In this document: positions 40,623 through 51,329 of the stretch, piece after piece
How positions within the stretch are numbered: position 1 is the stretch's first letter
Layout: each line of letters starts with the position of its first letter
Source of the DNA: Apodemus sylvaticus
Lineage: Eukaryota > Chordata > Mammalia > Rodentia > Muridae
Length of the DNA stretch: 64,000 bases
Assembly: GCF_947179515.1 (NCBI RefSeq)
Contig: NC_067485.1
Coordinates: forward strand, 74,210,146-74,274,145
Direction of reading: 5' to 3'
Notes under the pieces: generated by a model
Told to the model about the DNA's origin: nothing
The model's database searches: none
The model's input: only the letters and a program-made list of their open reading frames with translations
Translations under genes and position numbers: made by a program

Positions 40623-40980
40623 AAATAGACTTTCAACCAAAAGTCATCAAAGGAGATGAGGAAGGACACTCTGGAAATCAATATGACAGTTTCTCGGAAA
40701 ATTGGGAATTGATCTACCTCAAGATCCAGCTATATAACTCTTGGATATTTACCCAAAAGATGCTCTACCATCTCACAAAGATATTTACTCAAGTATGCTC
40801 ATAGCTGCTTTATTCATAATAGCCAGGCACTAGAAATAACCTTGATGTCCCTCAACTGAGGAATGGATAAAGGAAATGCAATTCATTTACGCAATGGAAT
40901 ACTACTCAGCTATTGAAACCAAGGACATCATGAATTTTGCAGGCAAATGGATGAAACTAGAAAATATTTTCCTGAGTGAG
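40623..40980 (+). pseudogene. L1-C ORF2 remnants: endonuclease stub joined to C-terminus
   Basis: 'gactttcaaccaaaagtcat' and 'gaggaaggacac' are endonuclease coding. At about 40671 the text switches to 'tctggaaatcaatatgacag', which is the ORF2 C-terminus ('ctatataactcttggatatt', 'ctttattcataatagccagg', 'atggaatactactcagctat'). The join is clean, which indicates one large internal deletion. Confidence 0.85.
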
Positions 40981-41090
40981 GTACTGCAGGCCCAAAAGGA
41001 AATGCATAGTATGTGCTCACTTTGAAGTGGATATTAGCTATAAAGTACAGGATAACCATCCTGTAATCAACAGGCCCAAATAACAAGGAT
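40951..41090 (+). repeat. L1-C 3' UTR duplication, copy 1
   Basis: 140 bp starting 'atgaaactagaaaatatttt', nearly identical to 41742-41880. Confidence 0.9.
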
Positions 41091-42285
41091 GGTTGAAACT
41101 TTCTCAGGAAAAATAAAATGGATATCATAAGAGGATGGATGGAGGGAACTGGGTAGAAGAGGAAATAGAGAGGGGATCAGGGTGGAGCCAGCGGGATCAG
41201 ATGTAGGGAGAACAGATACAAGAGAATAGAAATTAGCAGGAGGAAGGTGGCAGTCCCTAGGACATGCCAGAACCCTGGAAGGGATGCCCCAGGGGAGTTG
41301 TGGCAGAGACTCTAGCTGAGATTCCTAGCAGTGGGGGGTATGGATTCTGAAGTGGCCACTTCCTGTAGCCAGGCAGAACTGCCAGTGGAGGGATAAGGCA
41401 GCAACCCAGCCACAGACCAAAAATGTGTCCTGCCTACAAGATGTACAGGGACAAAGACAGAGCAGAGACTGAGGGAATGTTCAACCAATGACTCCCCCCA
41501 ATTGAGATCCATCCCATGGGCAAGAACCAATCCCTGACTCTATTAATGATACTCTGTTATGCTTGCGGACAGGACCCTAGCATAAATGGCCTCTGAGAGG
41601 CTCCACCCAGCAGCCAATGGAAAGAGATGCAGAGACCCGCAGCTAAACATTGGATGGAGTTCTAGGAGTCTTAGGGAAGAGTAGGGAGAAGGATTGAGGA
41701 CATGGACTCCACAGAAAGACCATCAGAGTCCACTAACCTTCATGAAACTAGGAAATATTTTCCTGAGTGAGGTACTCCAGACCCAAAGGAAATGCATAGT
41801 ATGTGCTCACTTTGAAGTGGATATTAGCTATAAAGTACAGGATAACCATCCTATAATCAACAGGCCCAAATAATAAGGAGGGAAATTTTTTGTAACTTAA
41901 GAGTCTCCCAGAGACTGAACCACCAACCAAACAGTGAGCACAGGCTGCACCTTGACCCCCTGCACACGTGTAGCAAATGAGCAGCTTGGTCTTCATGTGG
42001 GTCCCCCAACAACCAGAGGGGGCCTGTCTCTGGATCTGTTGTCTGTCTGTGGATCCAGTTTGCCACAGGGACACCAGTAGGAGAGGATTCTCCTAGTCCT
42101 GCAGTGACTTGATGTGATATTGGGGGCTAGTAAATGGTGCTACCTAGAAGGGGCTTCCCTTTTCCAAAGGAGAAGGGAGAGAAGGATGGGGGGGGGGGGT
42201 TGAGATCTGCTTGCAGGAGTGCTGAGAAGAGAGGGTGGACTGACATTGGAATGCAAAGTAAATGCATTTAATAAAACTTTAAAAC
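40981..42285 (+). mobile_element. L1-C 3' UTR (Lx-like)
   Basis: 'gtggatattagctataaagt', 'gtagccaggcagaactgcca', 'ctgcctacaagatgtacagg', 'gaggctccacccagcagcc', 'aaccaccaaccaaacagtga', a G9-rich tract near 42188, and 'aatgcatttaataaaac' at the end. Contains the duplicated 139-bp block. Confidence 0.85.
41742..41880 (+). repeat. L1-C 3' UTR duplication, copy 2
   Basis: Direct repeat of 40951-41090, offset about 790 bp. It interrupts the normal 3' UTR order between 'gtccactaacc' and 'gagtctcccagagactgaac'. Confidence 0.9.
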
Positions 42286-42329
42286 CCAAATTTAAACAGA
42301 ACGAAACAAAAGAATATGTTCATCCCAAC

Positions 42330-42560
42330 TGACAATGATAGTTATGGTGCCTCTGGAAAGGAGAAGAGACAAGGAGCAGAGTCTCCTCTAGAGCCCGTGC
42401 AAGGACTTTGTCCCATGGACACTTGACTTCAGCTTTACAAGGCCTATTTGGAAGCTTTGACCTCCAGAGCCATAAGTTATAAATCTGTGCCACTGTATGC
42501 CACTAGGTCTGGAGGAATTTGTTACAGTTGCCATAGAAAGCTATAGAACATCCCAGAGAA
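42330..42560 (+). mobile_element. MLT1/MST-type LTR, 3' part
   Basis: 'acttgacttcagctttacaa', 'tgacctccagagccataagt', 'tataaatctgtgccactgta' and 'gaatttgttacagttgccat' mirror the 3' end of MLT1/MST ('cctccagaactgtgag...'). Confidence 0.6.
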
Positions 42561-44860
42561 CAAAGACTGTGTCACACCTGTGCTGTTAGGGTTGGGCTGT
42601 TAGGAAAAGGTGTATCTGGGAGCTCTAGGCTTACAGGAGATCTCTTCTGTACAATATGAGTGAATTTGTGGTGCCCAGTGGGAAGTTAGTATGTATATAT
42701 ATCTAGATCCCAAGAGAATTAATAGGGTTTGGGGACCCTGAGAGATGACTTAATGATGCTTCCACACATCTCTATTGAGCCTAATGACACCCCGAAAGAT
42801 GACTAGGAAGGGGATTCCTGTGTCATTTTGGATGACATCAAAAGGCACATCTGTCTTCCTTCTCTTCTCCTGTCCCTCAGAGCAGAAGACTGTATGTAGA
42901 TGCAGATCACATTTCTGTTTCCAGTCCAGTCTTCTGCGGCTGTCAGTCTAGCTTCTGGAATCTGGGGGAGGGAGCATGTTTAGGACAGGAGGCCTATTGA
43001 GGAAGATGCATTTGGAATTGATTAGAGGATTAATATTCTCATATTAATATGACTGACTTTGAAGATCTAAAAGAAAAATACATCTGAACAGAGGGAAAGA
43101 AAAGGTATTGAATTTAAGAAAAATATTTTGGGGGAAATTAGTTCTAAGTGCTAGTAGAAGCAATTGGAATATACTCATTTCATGTTGCATTATCAATAAA
43201 ATAAGAATTCCAGTGCAACCATTTTTACAGTTCAATATAGTAAATTGTTAAGTACTTGAGAACAGGATCTATGCATTCCTAAATTAAGCAGAAAATGAGA
43301 TCATAAAGGATAGTAAAGTGATTATGGATTTTAGCTTGACTTCTCAGCAGATAAGAAGTATTTATGTTCACTCCTATACTCACATAGTAAGTCTTTTTTG
43401 TGTGTAGTCCATGATGAGACAAAGGAAAACGATTCTCTGTCATTCTCTTCTATGTGAATGGAATCCTAGGCTGAGGTAATGATAGCAATCACGACAATGT
43501 GATATTTGTAAATTAGATATATTTTATATGCATAAATACTTTTCAAACTTGGTATTTGCAACCTCCAGACATAGTACATGTATATATTAATACTAGCTCT
43601 GGAGATATGAAAGTAGACGGTCCTCTGGGGACTTGCTGGTCAGGCAGTCTAGCCAAATCAAAGTTCCAGGTCACTGAGAGAACCTGACCTGGGTCCAAGC
43701 ACAGGGTAGATGGTATCTAACCCAAGAATAACTTCTGTCCACCACGTACGTGAGCATGCATTACCTATATAGAAGGATTGGTGAGGGCGAGTGACTCAGA
43801 ATCACCTTATAAGCAAGAAATGCTACTTGTGTTGATTTAGAGATTACAAAAATATGGGACCCTCGAATTGCAGAGGACTGGGATTTGGATAATGCTAAAC
43901 CTAGTTACTCAGTTTTCCCAGTGGCTGTTTATTTTCCTTCAAGAGCATTTACTTTATTTTAGAGAGAGCCTAGCATCCTAACAGCATTTCGTAGTGTTCT
44001 GGGGGCTGGGGTGTGGTGGAGAATGTGTTGTGAGAAATTACTTCTGTCTCCGCCCTCAGAACAAGTGGCGGGCTGCTCAGTGTCCCTCTCCTGGCCTGAA
44101 AAGGGATACTGGTTACACTCAGCCCCGAGTACAATCAGGGGTGGGCGATGGGCCAGCAATGAGTCAATAAGATGTGTCACCCTTTCCCCTACGCGCTCTT
44201 ATAAACAAAACAAATTGGTGCTCTGCTTCATAAGCCAGAAGCCCACAAAGTGCTTCTTATTATGGAAAAGCTCCGTGCCTTACAATCAACAGTGTCCAAA
44301 CATGAGCCATTATGTTCTCAAGAAGCCATTACTAGTTTGAGTTTAATTTTGTTCATTGGGTAGAACTGTACACTTAAGGCTTGAGAGAAATCTTTATTGC
44401 CGGTAACAATAACAGTTACAATAGTTGATATGTTTCTACTCCTTGGGCAGACTTGGATACTAAACCTGGTCCTTGATGTCTTTATCTTCCAAGCTTCCAG
44501 GACCAGTCACTTCTCATTCCTACTGCTATCTTTCTCACCATAATGAACTACCCACCAAATAGGGAGCCTTCCTTGAATAAGTTGCTGCTCTCAGGCATTT
44601 TGTCACAGAGCAGGAAAGGTAAGAACAATGGCCCACTGTGATGGCACTAGGCTTAATCTCAGGAGGCCCTTGAACTCAAATAACCTGAGATGATCTACTA
44701 CTTTCAGAGAACCAGAGCTACCTTGCCTGTCTCCCGTAGGAACTGTGTCCATATTGATATTCCCATGATGGATACTCTAAAATCAATGTGAGTGTGCCTT
44801 AGGATAGAAAATATGTAAACTATATGTTTTAAAATGGCGACTTTTATGGTATATGGATTT
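42561..44860. other. Unassigned unique sequence
   Basis: About 2.3 kb with no recognised transposon. The part at 43950-44420 is less AT-rich, with CpGs, an AP-1-like 'atgagtcaat' (44159) and a TATA-like 'cttataaac' (44199). No exon supported; the 109-codon frame at 44011-44340 has no domain. Confidence 0.5.
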
Positions 44861-44863
44861 TAT

Positions 44864-44880
44864 AAGAATGCAAATCATAG
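44864..44880 (+). repeat. 17-bp TSD, left, of B2
   Basis: 'aagaatgcaaatcatag' versus 'aagaatacaaatcacag' at 45071-45087 (two mismatches). Confidence 0.85.
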
Positions 44881-45070
44881 GGGCTAGGAAGATGACTCAG
44901 TGGTTAAGATCACCGGCTGCTCTCCTAGAGGTCCTGAGTTCAAATCCCAGCAATCACGTGTCAGCCCACAACCACCTATGGGGGATCTGATGCCCTCTTC
45001 AGGCAGGAGGGTGTATATGCAGCAGAGCACTCATACATTAAGTAAATGTTTTTTTAAAAAGATTTTTTAA
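44881..45070 (+). mobile_element. B2/B3-family SINE
   Basis: 'gggctaggaagatgactcag', 'tggttaagatcaccggctgc', 'gttcaaatcccagcaatcac', 'cccacaaccacctatggggg', then an A/T-rich tail. 17-bp TSDs give exact limits. Confidence 0.93.
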
Positions 45071-45087
45071 AAGAATACAAATCACAG
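45071..45087 (+). repeat. 17-bp TSD, right, of B2
   Basis: Pairs with 44864-44880. Confidence 0.85.
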
Positions 45088-45999
45088 AAAAAAAAAAGAT
45101 AACCTTAACGAAACTCTATTCCACAATAACCAAGACATTCTATTCATCTTGACTAATGAGTCATAAACTAAAAATCCAGCTATCCAAATGCTACAGGATT
45201 TCATGTCTTATCCTCTCATGGAATAAGAGTCGCCCGGCAGGTGACTGGTCCCAGCTCAGTTCATCCATCTTGTCCTGTCAACAATCCAGCACAATACATT
45301 ATTAGGCAATAAGAGACCATCAACATCTTACATTTTTGTTTCTAGGGATGATTCTGATATGAAAAGGCATTGTGAAGAGCACAAGGTACGTGCCTCCAGC
45401 TGGAAATGAATGTTATCAATCAAGAATAACAGTGAAGAAAGCGTAAGAGAGTGGAACCCTTTGGATTCTGGGTAAGAGATGAAAGTGGCTCTTCCATTGG
45501 GTTTTGTGTTAGATTGACTGATGGATACGATGAGGGCCACCCAAGAAGTTCTTTCACCTCTTATGTAGCTGAAAGTTGACCTTGGACTTGTGAACTTCCT
45601 GTCGCCAACTCCCAAGTTCCAGGATTAGAGTCATGCTATCTGTGGAGATCCAGCCCATATTCACAGTGGCCCTCAACCCTCACCTATTGCAGTCACACTG
45701 GCCAAGCAGGTATCTCCCAAGTGCAAAGCTCCTTAGAAGGTCTCCCAGACTCCTTGCCGCACACCCAGGTCCTGTCTTCAGACGGTCCTCTTCAGTGAAG
45801 CTTACCCTCCAGAAAGTAACAGATCTGTGAAGGGGAAGTGGGGGGTGGTGGTAAATGGGTTGGGAGATGGAACCAAGGGCATGAGATGCCAGGACAGAAA
45901 ACAGAGAATGTCAGGAGACAGGTCCCCTACAGAGCCTGTCTGTAGACGAGGGGTAGCCTTGGGAGCCAGAATCGGCACATGGTGATGCCCAAGAATGCA
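45088..45999. other. Unassigned unique sequence
   Basis: About 0.9 kb without recognised repeats. Frames at 45328-45615 (-) and 45633-45830 (+) have no domain. Confidence 0.5.
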
Positions 46000-46130
46000 G
46001 GCTCTAGCTACCTGCAGATAATCTGGCTCCTTTCAGTTCAAAGCACCAGGGACCTCAAGAAAGTCACTTGTCTCTTCATCTGCCGTGTCGTCTTTCAACT
46101 GGGTACACTTATGAGCACAGGAGGCCTACC
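46000..46130 (+). mobile_element. MIR SINE, degenerate
   Basis: 'gacctcaagaaagtcacttg', 'tctcttcatctgccgtgtcg' and 'caactgggtacacttatgag' match the MIR core/3' order. Confidence 0.5.
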
Positions 46131-46198
46131 GATAACTCCATAGACTCTCCTAGTGGGCTTACATGGAGGTGAATATTATATTGAAAAATGCATGGATG

Positions 46199-46202
<4 letters not shown>

Positions 46203-46257
<55 letters not shown>
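46203..46257 (+). repeat. (GA)n microsatellite
   Basis: About 27 uninterrupted GA units. Confidence 0.97.
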
Positions 46258-46260
<3 letters not shown>

Positions 46261-47074
46261 AATCGTGGCCAGATAAAGAAAGAGTTCTGAGAGGCTGGAG
46301 TTTGCCTCTCTCTTGTGGGCTCCTGATTTCTCTTTGTCTTCTGCGCAGTCACACTCCGTCGGAGTTTGCCCTACTCACTTCCTGAAGAACCCTCAAACCC
46401 ATGAGGTACCCCATAGTCTACCCAGAACCCAACTCAGGAGGAAAGTGCTCAATACATAGTTCCAAGTGGGCTACTGATCTCAGAATAAACTCTGTGTGCT
46501 CTAAACAGGCTGCTTTCACGGGCTCAGCTGACAGGTATTTGAAGACTTGGCCTTTCAATGGAAAAATCTGATAACCCAAGTCGGCATTCATTCCTCATGC
46601 TTTGCGGGTTTTCAAGAAGCCAAAATTTCCTCCCAGTTTCAGTATTCTCAATTTTCAAGGCAAAACTAGCCTCAGTGGCCTGGGAAACTCCTTACAGCTT
46701 GCTGTTAAAATCCTCAGACGTTTGCCCGCTTGCTGGCTGTATTCTCCACTGTGGGTGCCCTTGCAAAGGCATTCATTTATCCCTAATTAATCCAAACATT
46801 TAATACAACATAAATGAAGAGCTACAAGTGAGCCTCAAGACAGTAGGGACAAGTCGTGGGAAAGATAATTTAAATGTCTCCGTGGGGCGGTGACTAAGCT
46901 TGTGAAGAGACTGTATCAGCAGAAAGGACTTGCCCAGCAATTCCCCACACTCCAGGAGCGGGAGGGGAAGGAGAGGGGCGGGGACGGAGGGCGGTACCAC
47001 AGTTGCCTCGCGATCCTCAGTCTTGTTCCTTCAATTCCCATTGTTCACACAATCCTTTAGAGACATGGGATATG
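46258..47074. other. Unassigned sequence with a GC-box cluster
   Basis: No gene. A CpG- and G-rich patch lies at 46955-47015 ('gagaggggcggggacggagg'). Confidence 0.5.
46955..47015. promoter_or_regulatory. GC-box/CpG-rich patch
   Basis: Contains 'ggggcggggacggagggcgg' (two Sp1/KLF-type boxes), 'gagcggg' and 'ctcgcgatcc': about six CpGs in 60 bp, against a CpG-poor background. Promoter or enhancer role is inferred. Confidence 0.35.
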
Positions 47075-47125
47075 ATCCAGCAGACAGGCAGGCAGACAGA
47101 CAGACAGACACACAGACAGGCGGAA
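47075..47125 (+). repeat. (CAGA)n / (GGCA)n simple repeat
   Basis: 'ggcaggcagacagacagaca' and continuation. Confidence 0.93.
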
Positions 47126-47230
47126 AGGACATGGGTGCTTTTCTCACTGGATTCTTAGATAGTCCCTACCTCATAGAAGTATGCATAGCAGACTGAGGCA
47201 AAGTAGTCTCTCTAAACTAAGATGCATGCA

Positions 47231-47402
47231 TGTTGGACATGATCCTGTGGCCATCAGGCACGCAGGGCCACGCCCCAGGCCCCTAGTGTTCTGGATGGAC
47301 TCCACCCCCGCAGTCACCTGACTGCAGTCAGGTTTGCCCCGCCCCATACCTGGCCAACAGTCAGGTAGCCCCGCCCACTATAAAAGGGGCTGCGTGCCTC
47401 CC

Positions 47403-47440
<38 letters not shown>

Positions 47441-47760
47441 TCCTCTCTTCCTCTCTTCCTTCTCTCTTGCCCAAGCTCTCTTGTCCTCATTTTTGTCTCT
47501 TGCCCCCCTCCCCCTCTCTCCTCACTCTCTGTTCACATGGCCGGCTCTAACCTCTCTATCTCTTCTTTCTCTCTTTACTCTTCTATCTCTTTTCTTTCCC
47601 CCTATTTTTCTATAATAAAGCTTTAATCATGGGCTGTCTCTTCTTATCTAAACCTGCTATGTTGGAGCAATGGAACAGGACTCTCAGCGTCCCCAGCCAC
47701 CAGACCCAACCGAGGACTCCCCGGACTGGCCTGGCTTCCTCCACAGGTACACGGGCTGCA
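47231..47760 (+). mobile_element. ERV LTR (class II-like, LTR-IS/RLTR-like)
   Basis: A compact retroviral LTR layout. It starts TG at 'tgttggacatgatcctgtgg'. The U3 holds an 18-bp palindrome (47316-47333) and two 'cagtcaggt' + GC-box modules. A TATAAAA box lies at 47379-47385, followed by a long pyrimidine tract (47400-47590), an AATAAA signal at about 47612-47617 and U5-like 'gctgtctcttcttatctaaa'. No adjoining gag/pol is seen, so a solo LTR. TSD not found, and the 3' boundary is approximate. Family name is tentative. Confidence 0.7.
47379..47385 (+). promoter_or_regulatory. TATA box of the 47.2-kb LTR
   Basis: 'tataaaa' directly downstream of 'ccccgcccac'; the likely start is about 25-30 bp further on, at the head of the CT-rich tract. 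Confidence 0.6.
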
Positions 47761-47771
47761 TCAGCACGATC

Positions 47772-47928
47772 CTACACACACACACACACATACACAGACA
47801 CACATACACACACATACACAGACACACATACACACACACATACAGACACATACAGACACATACACACACACATACACACACACATACAGACACATACACA
47901 CATACACCCATACACCCATACACCCATA

Positions 47929-47967
<39 letters not shown>
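47772..47967 (+). repeat. (CA)n-rich compound microsatellite (ACACAT/ACAG)
   Basis: CA with TACA, CAGA and CATACACC variants over about 195 bp. It generates five overlapping Cys/Val- or Thr/His-rich frames, all artefacts. It starts right at the LTR end. Confidence 0.97.
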
Positions 47968-47969
<2 letters not shown>

Positions 47970-48123
47970 TGTATGTAAACTTGCCACTTGCCAAACAAGC
48001 TTTGGTTGTGTTTTTAGTGTGTGGGTATGTGTGAGTGGTATATGCATGTGGATACATGTGTGTGCACATATATACAGGTATGCTTGCTTGCACCATGGGG
48101 TGGAGTCCATGTAGAAACCAGAA

Positions 48124-48416
48124 ATCTGTCTCTCTTTTTTTTTCTGAGACAGACCCTGTCACTGAGCATGGAGCTCACAGTTGTGGCTAGATTTCCTGGC
48201 TAGGAAGACCCCAAGTTTCTTCTTTCTGCTCGTTCCCTAGAGCTAGGGTTACAGGTGTGCTGTGGTTACCAGCAGATGCTAGAGTCCCAGGCAAATGCGG
48301 GGGCTCCGGGGGAGTACAGTTGCGCCCAGCTTTTACAGAGTGCCAGGAGTCTGAATTGGTTCTCATGCTTGCACAGTGAACGGCTCGCTTGCCCACAGAG
48401 CTGCCTCCTTAGTCCT
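48124..48416 (-). mobile_element. B4/RSINE1-like SINE
   Basis: 'tttctgagacagaccctgtc', 'actgagcatggagctcacag', 'gctagatttcctggctagg', 'gagctagggttacaggtgtg', then the ID-like head 'tgcttgcacagtgaacggct', 'cacagagctgcctcc' on the reverse strand. Essentially full length. Confidence 0.75.
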
Positions 48417-48734
48417 GTTTTTGAGCCTTGAAACGGAAATCGTTTGTGAACGTTCCCACTGTTTTGTCCTAAGATCTTAGTCCCGTAACTAAGCATCTTA
48501 CCATCGCCATCAGTGTCATTGCTAAAGGACAACATGCGTCGCATCCCATTAAGGAGGGGCTACCTACTTTATCTTAGTCTTGTCAAGCAGTTAAATAAAT
48601 GGTGCTCTAATGAGTAACAGAAATAGCTCGCCTGGATGTTTACCAACTTCCCATTATTTTGACAAAATACCCAAGGTTATCAACTTCAAGAACAGAAAGG
48701 TTTACTTTGGCTGTGGTTGGCTGATTTGCTTTGG
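48417..48734. other. Unassigned sequence
   Basis: Nothing recognised; CpGs scattered. Confidence 0.45.
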
Positions 48735-48945
48735 CTAGCACTGTGACCTTTTCCTACAGTTCCTCATGCTGTGGTGACCCCCAGCCACAAAATTATTGTT
48801 CTTGCTACTTCATAACTGTAACTGTTCTACTGGTATGAATCATAGTGTAAATATCTGTGTTTTCCAATGGTCAACCGTTACCCTTGAGAAAGCATCATTT
48901 AATGCCCCAAGTCTCCTCGAGCCACAGGTTGAGAACAGCTCTTGT
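48735..48945 (-). mobile_element. URR1-type hAT-Charlie MITE
   Basis: 'acagttcctcatgctgtggt', 'gacccccagccacaaaatta', 'tgctacttcataactgtaac', 'tagtgtaaatatctgtg' and 'gccacaggttgagaacagct' match the same family as 16176-16384. Confidence 0.83.
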
Positions 48946-49204
48946 CGAGGTCTCCACCGCCAGTTGATTGGCTCTGTCGCTTAAAGCCTGTCGTGAGGCA
49001 GCATACCGTGGTGGGAATGTGGAGGAGATTCTGCTCACTTCGCAACAGCGAGGATGTGAGGTGTGCAACTGGGCTGGGCTCAAGGAAGGCTCTTCTCTTC
49101 ATTTTCCTTCTTTCCTTTTCTGAGTCCGTTTACATTCCCTTTGGGTGCGAGGTTCCTCTACCTCAGAGCTCCCCTGCTTTGAGGAAAACATCTTTGTTCA
49201 CATG
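48946..49204. other. Unassigned sequence
   Basis: Overlapping short frames, no domain. Confidence 0.45.
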
Positions 49205-49680
49205 CATTTATTGGTTGAAGAGTCAGGGAAGGACTGAGAGACCTGAAGAGGATAGGGACTCCAGAGGAAGACCAACAAAGTGAAATGACCTGGGTCCTTG
49301 GGGGCTCCCAGATGCTTAAGCACCAATGAAAGAGTGAACATGGACCAAACCTAGGCATCCCGCACATACATAGCAGATGTGCAACCTGGTCCTCACACAG
49401 GTCTCCCAAAAACTAGATCGGGGCGGGGGGCGTCCCTGAGTTTGTCTCCTACCTGTAGATCCCATCCCCCTAACTGGACCGCTTTGTCTGGCTTCAGTGA
49501 GAGGATGTGTGTAGTCCTGCAGTGACTGATGTGGCCGGAGGGGGGCACTCCCCCTACTTAAAGGAGGAGATGGGGGAATACAGGGAAGGGGGTTTCAGAG
49601 CAGAGGACTGCGAGGAGGGAGCTGATCCTGGGATGTAAAGTAAAGTAAATTAATTACTTAATTAAAAATTTACTAGATTA
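49205..49680 (+). mobile_element. L1 3' end (Lx-like), 5'-truncated
   Basis: 'gagagacctgaagaggatag', 'cctgggtccttgggggctcc', 'agcagatgtgcaacctggtc', 'tagtcctgcagtgactgatg', G-rich tract, then 'gggatgtaaagtaaagtaaa'. Confidence 0.85.
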
Positions 49681-49769
49681 AGGCACCTGCCTTCCAGCCC
49701 CGTCAAGATGAGCTCTCATCCTGAATTTGGGAAGTGCCTCTGTGCTCAGTCGCCCACTTTCCCAGATGA
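49681..49769. other. Unassigned sequence
   Basis: Short spacer. Confidence 0.4.
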
Positions 49770-50060
49770 CTTCTCTTGACTGCTATAACAAAGCACCGCA
49801 GTGTGGGCGATTTGTAGATAAAAGGCACTGGCTTCCCAGGTCTCAAGTTAGTGAAAAATGAGCAGCTTCTGTGTCATCTTTCTGCTTCACAAACGGCACC
49901 TTTTTGTTGTGTCCACACGTGAAGGAACAAGGGATCTCTCTGGAGTCCATTTATAGGGATACCCTTGTGACTTTGGAACTCCAAAGCTCTGTCCTCCTCA
50001 CACTGTCCCTTTGGGTTCAGGGGAAGATCCTGTGACTGTAGCCCATGAGCTCCTGGGAGC
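49770..50060 (-). mobile_element. MLT1/MST-type MaLR LTR
   Basis: Reverse-strand order: 'ctgctataacaaagcaccgc', 'ttctgcttcacaaacggcac', 'gtgtccacacgtgaaggaac', 'tctctctggagtccatttat'. Confidence 0.6.
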
Positions 50061-50618
50061 ACACAGCAGGGACCCACTGCAGAAGGGACAGTGAACTGAC
50101 CTGACACCTGGAGAAATCACCTGGATTGAATCCCACCTGGATAAGGCATGCGTAATTTGCTAGGGTAAGTGATATCTGTGAAGTGGTTTTCAGTTCAACC
50201 CACCGATCTTTCTTTCCTTGCTCACTAAGGCTCATTAAGTCAAAATAAACTATGTCCTTCCAGATGAAAGTCCCACTGTTTCCACCTTTAAAAAGCTGAA
50301 GATTTTCAAAACTTCTTTCTTAGTCCTGGCAACTAGTACTTTGAGGAAGGCAACGCGCTTAGCTTTTCCCAAAGCTGTCTGTCTTGCATTGCCTAGGGAA
50401 ACACAGTTAAAGAATTAGGTCACACTTCCTTGTGTTCTTCCAGAGATTTCTAAAGCATCCGGCGTCAGACACTTTGCTCTTGCACGGTAAGCCCCTGTCT
50501 TGTTGCCCTTTGCAGTGAGAGCACAAGCCCACCACGGGGACACCCCCAATTTCACACTCCTTTATCTTTCTAAAATGGCACACTCCGCATGTTTTTCTCT
50601 TCCTATGTCTTTCACTGT
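50061..50618. other. Unassigned sequence
   Basis: No gene or recognised repeat. Confidence 0.45.
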
Positions 50619-50631
50619 GGATACGTTAATT
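50619..50631 (+). repeat. 13-bp TSD, left, of inverted L1
   Basis: 'ggatacgttaatt' versus 'ggatacattaatt' at 51308-51320; the one difference is a CpG position. Confidence 0.88.
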
Positions 50632-51307
50632 TTTTAAAATTGGATATATTTTTTATTTACATTTCAAATGTTATCCCCTTTCCCAGTTTTCTCCCTCCCA
50701 GAGAGCCCCTACCCCATCCTCCCTCCCCCTGCTTTTATGAGGGTGTTCCTCTACCCACCCCACCTCCCCGCCCTCGATGCCCCTACACTGGGGCATCTAT
50801 CAAGCCAGAGGACCAAGGACCTCTCCTCCCCTTGATGTCTGACAAGGCAATCCTCTGCTACATATGCAGCCGGAGCCATGTGTGCCCCTTGGTTGATGGC
50901 TTAGTCCCTGGGAGCTCTGGGGGCGGGGTGTCTGGTTGGAGGTTACAAACCCCTTCAGCTCCTTTAGTCCTTTCTCTAACTCCTCCACTGGGGACCCCAC
51001 GCTCAGTCTAATGGTTGAGTGTGACTTGGAAGGCTCTGGCAGGGCCTCTCAGGAGACAGCCATATCAGGCTCCTTTCAGCAAGTGTTTCTTGGCATCCAT
51101 GATAGTGTCATAGTGTCAAGGTTTGGTGACTGTACATGGGATGAATCCCCAGGTGGGGCAGTCTCTGGATGGCCTTTCCTTTAGCCTCTGCTCTATACTT
51201 TATCTACATATTTGCTCCTATAAGTATTTTGCTCCCTTTCTCAGAAGAACAGAATCACTCACACTTTGGTCTTCCTTCTTCTTGAGTTTCATGTGGTCTG
51301 TGAATTG
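50632..51307 (-). mobile_element. L1 3' end, minus strand, 5'-truncated
   Basis: Reverse-strand L1 3' UTR: 'tttatttacatttcaaatgt', C/T-rich complement of the G-tract (50690-50790), 'tggttgatggcttagtccct', 'cctctcaggagacagccata', ending at 'gtcttccttcttcttgagtt'. 13-bp TSDs give exact borders. Confidence 0.94.
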
Positions 51308-51320
51308 GGATACATTAATT
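51308..51320 (+). repeat. 13-bp TSD, right, of inverted L1
   Basis: Pairs with 50619-50631. Confidence 0.88.
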
Positions 51321-51329
51321 TCATGTCAC

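Larger units (their letters stand above)
38981..42285 (+). mobile_element. L1-C: ORF2-deleted L1
   Basis: Order: 5' monomers, ORF1 remnant, a CA microsatellite, a short endonuclease stub, the ORF2 C-terminus, and a long Lx-like 3' UTR with an internal 139-bp duplication, ending near 'aatgcatttaataaaac'. Most of ORF2 (the remainder of the endonuclease and all of the RT) is absent. TSD not identified. Confidence 0.85.

Noticed and set aside
47629..48162. Overlapping 102-161-codon frames with Thr/His or Cys/Val runs
   Set aside because: Products of the CA-rich microsatellite in all frames.
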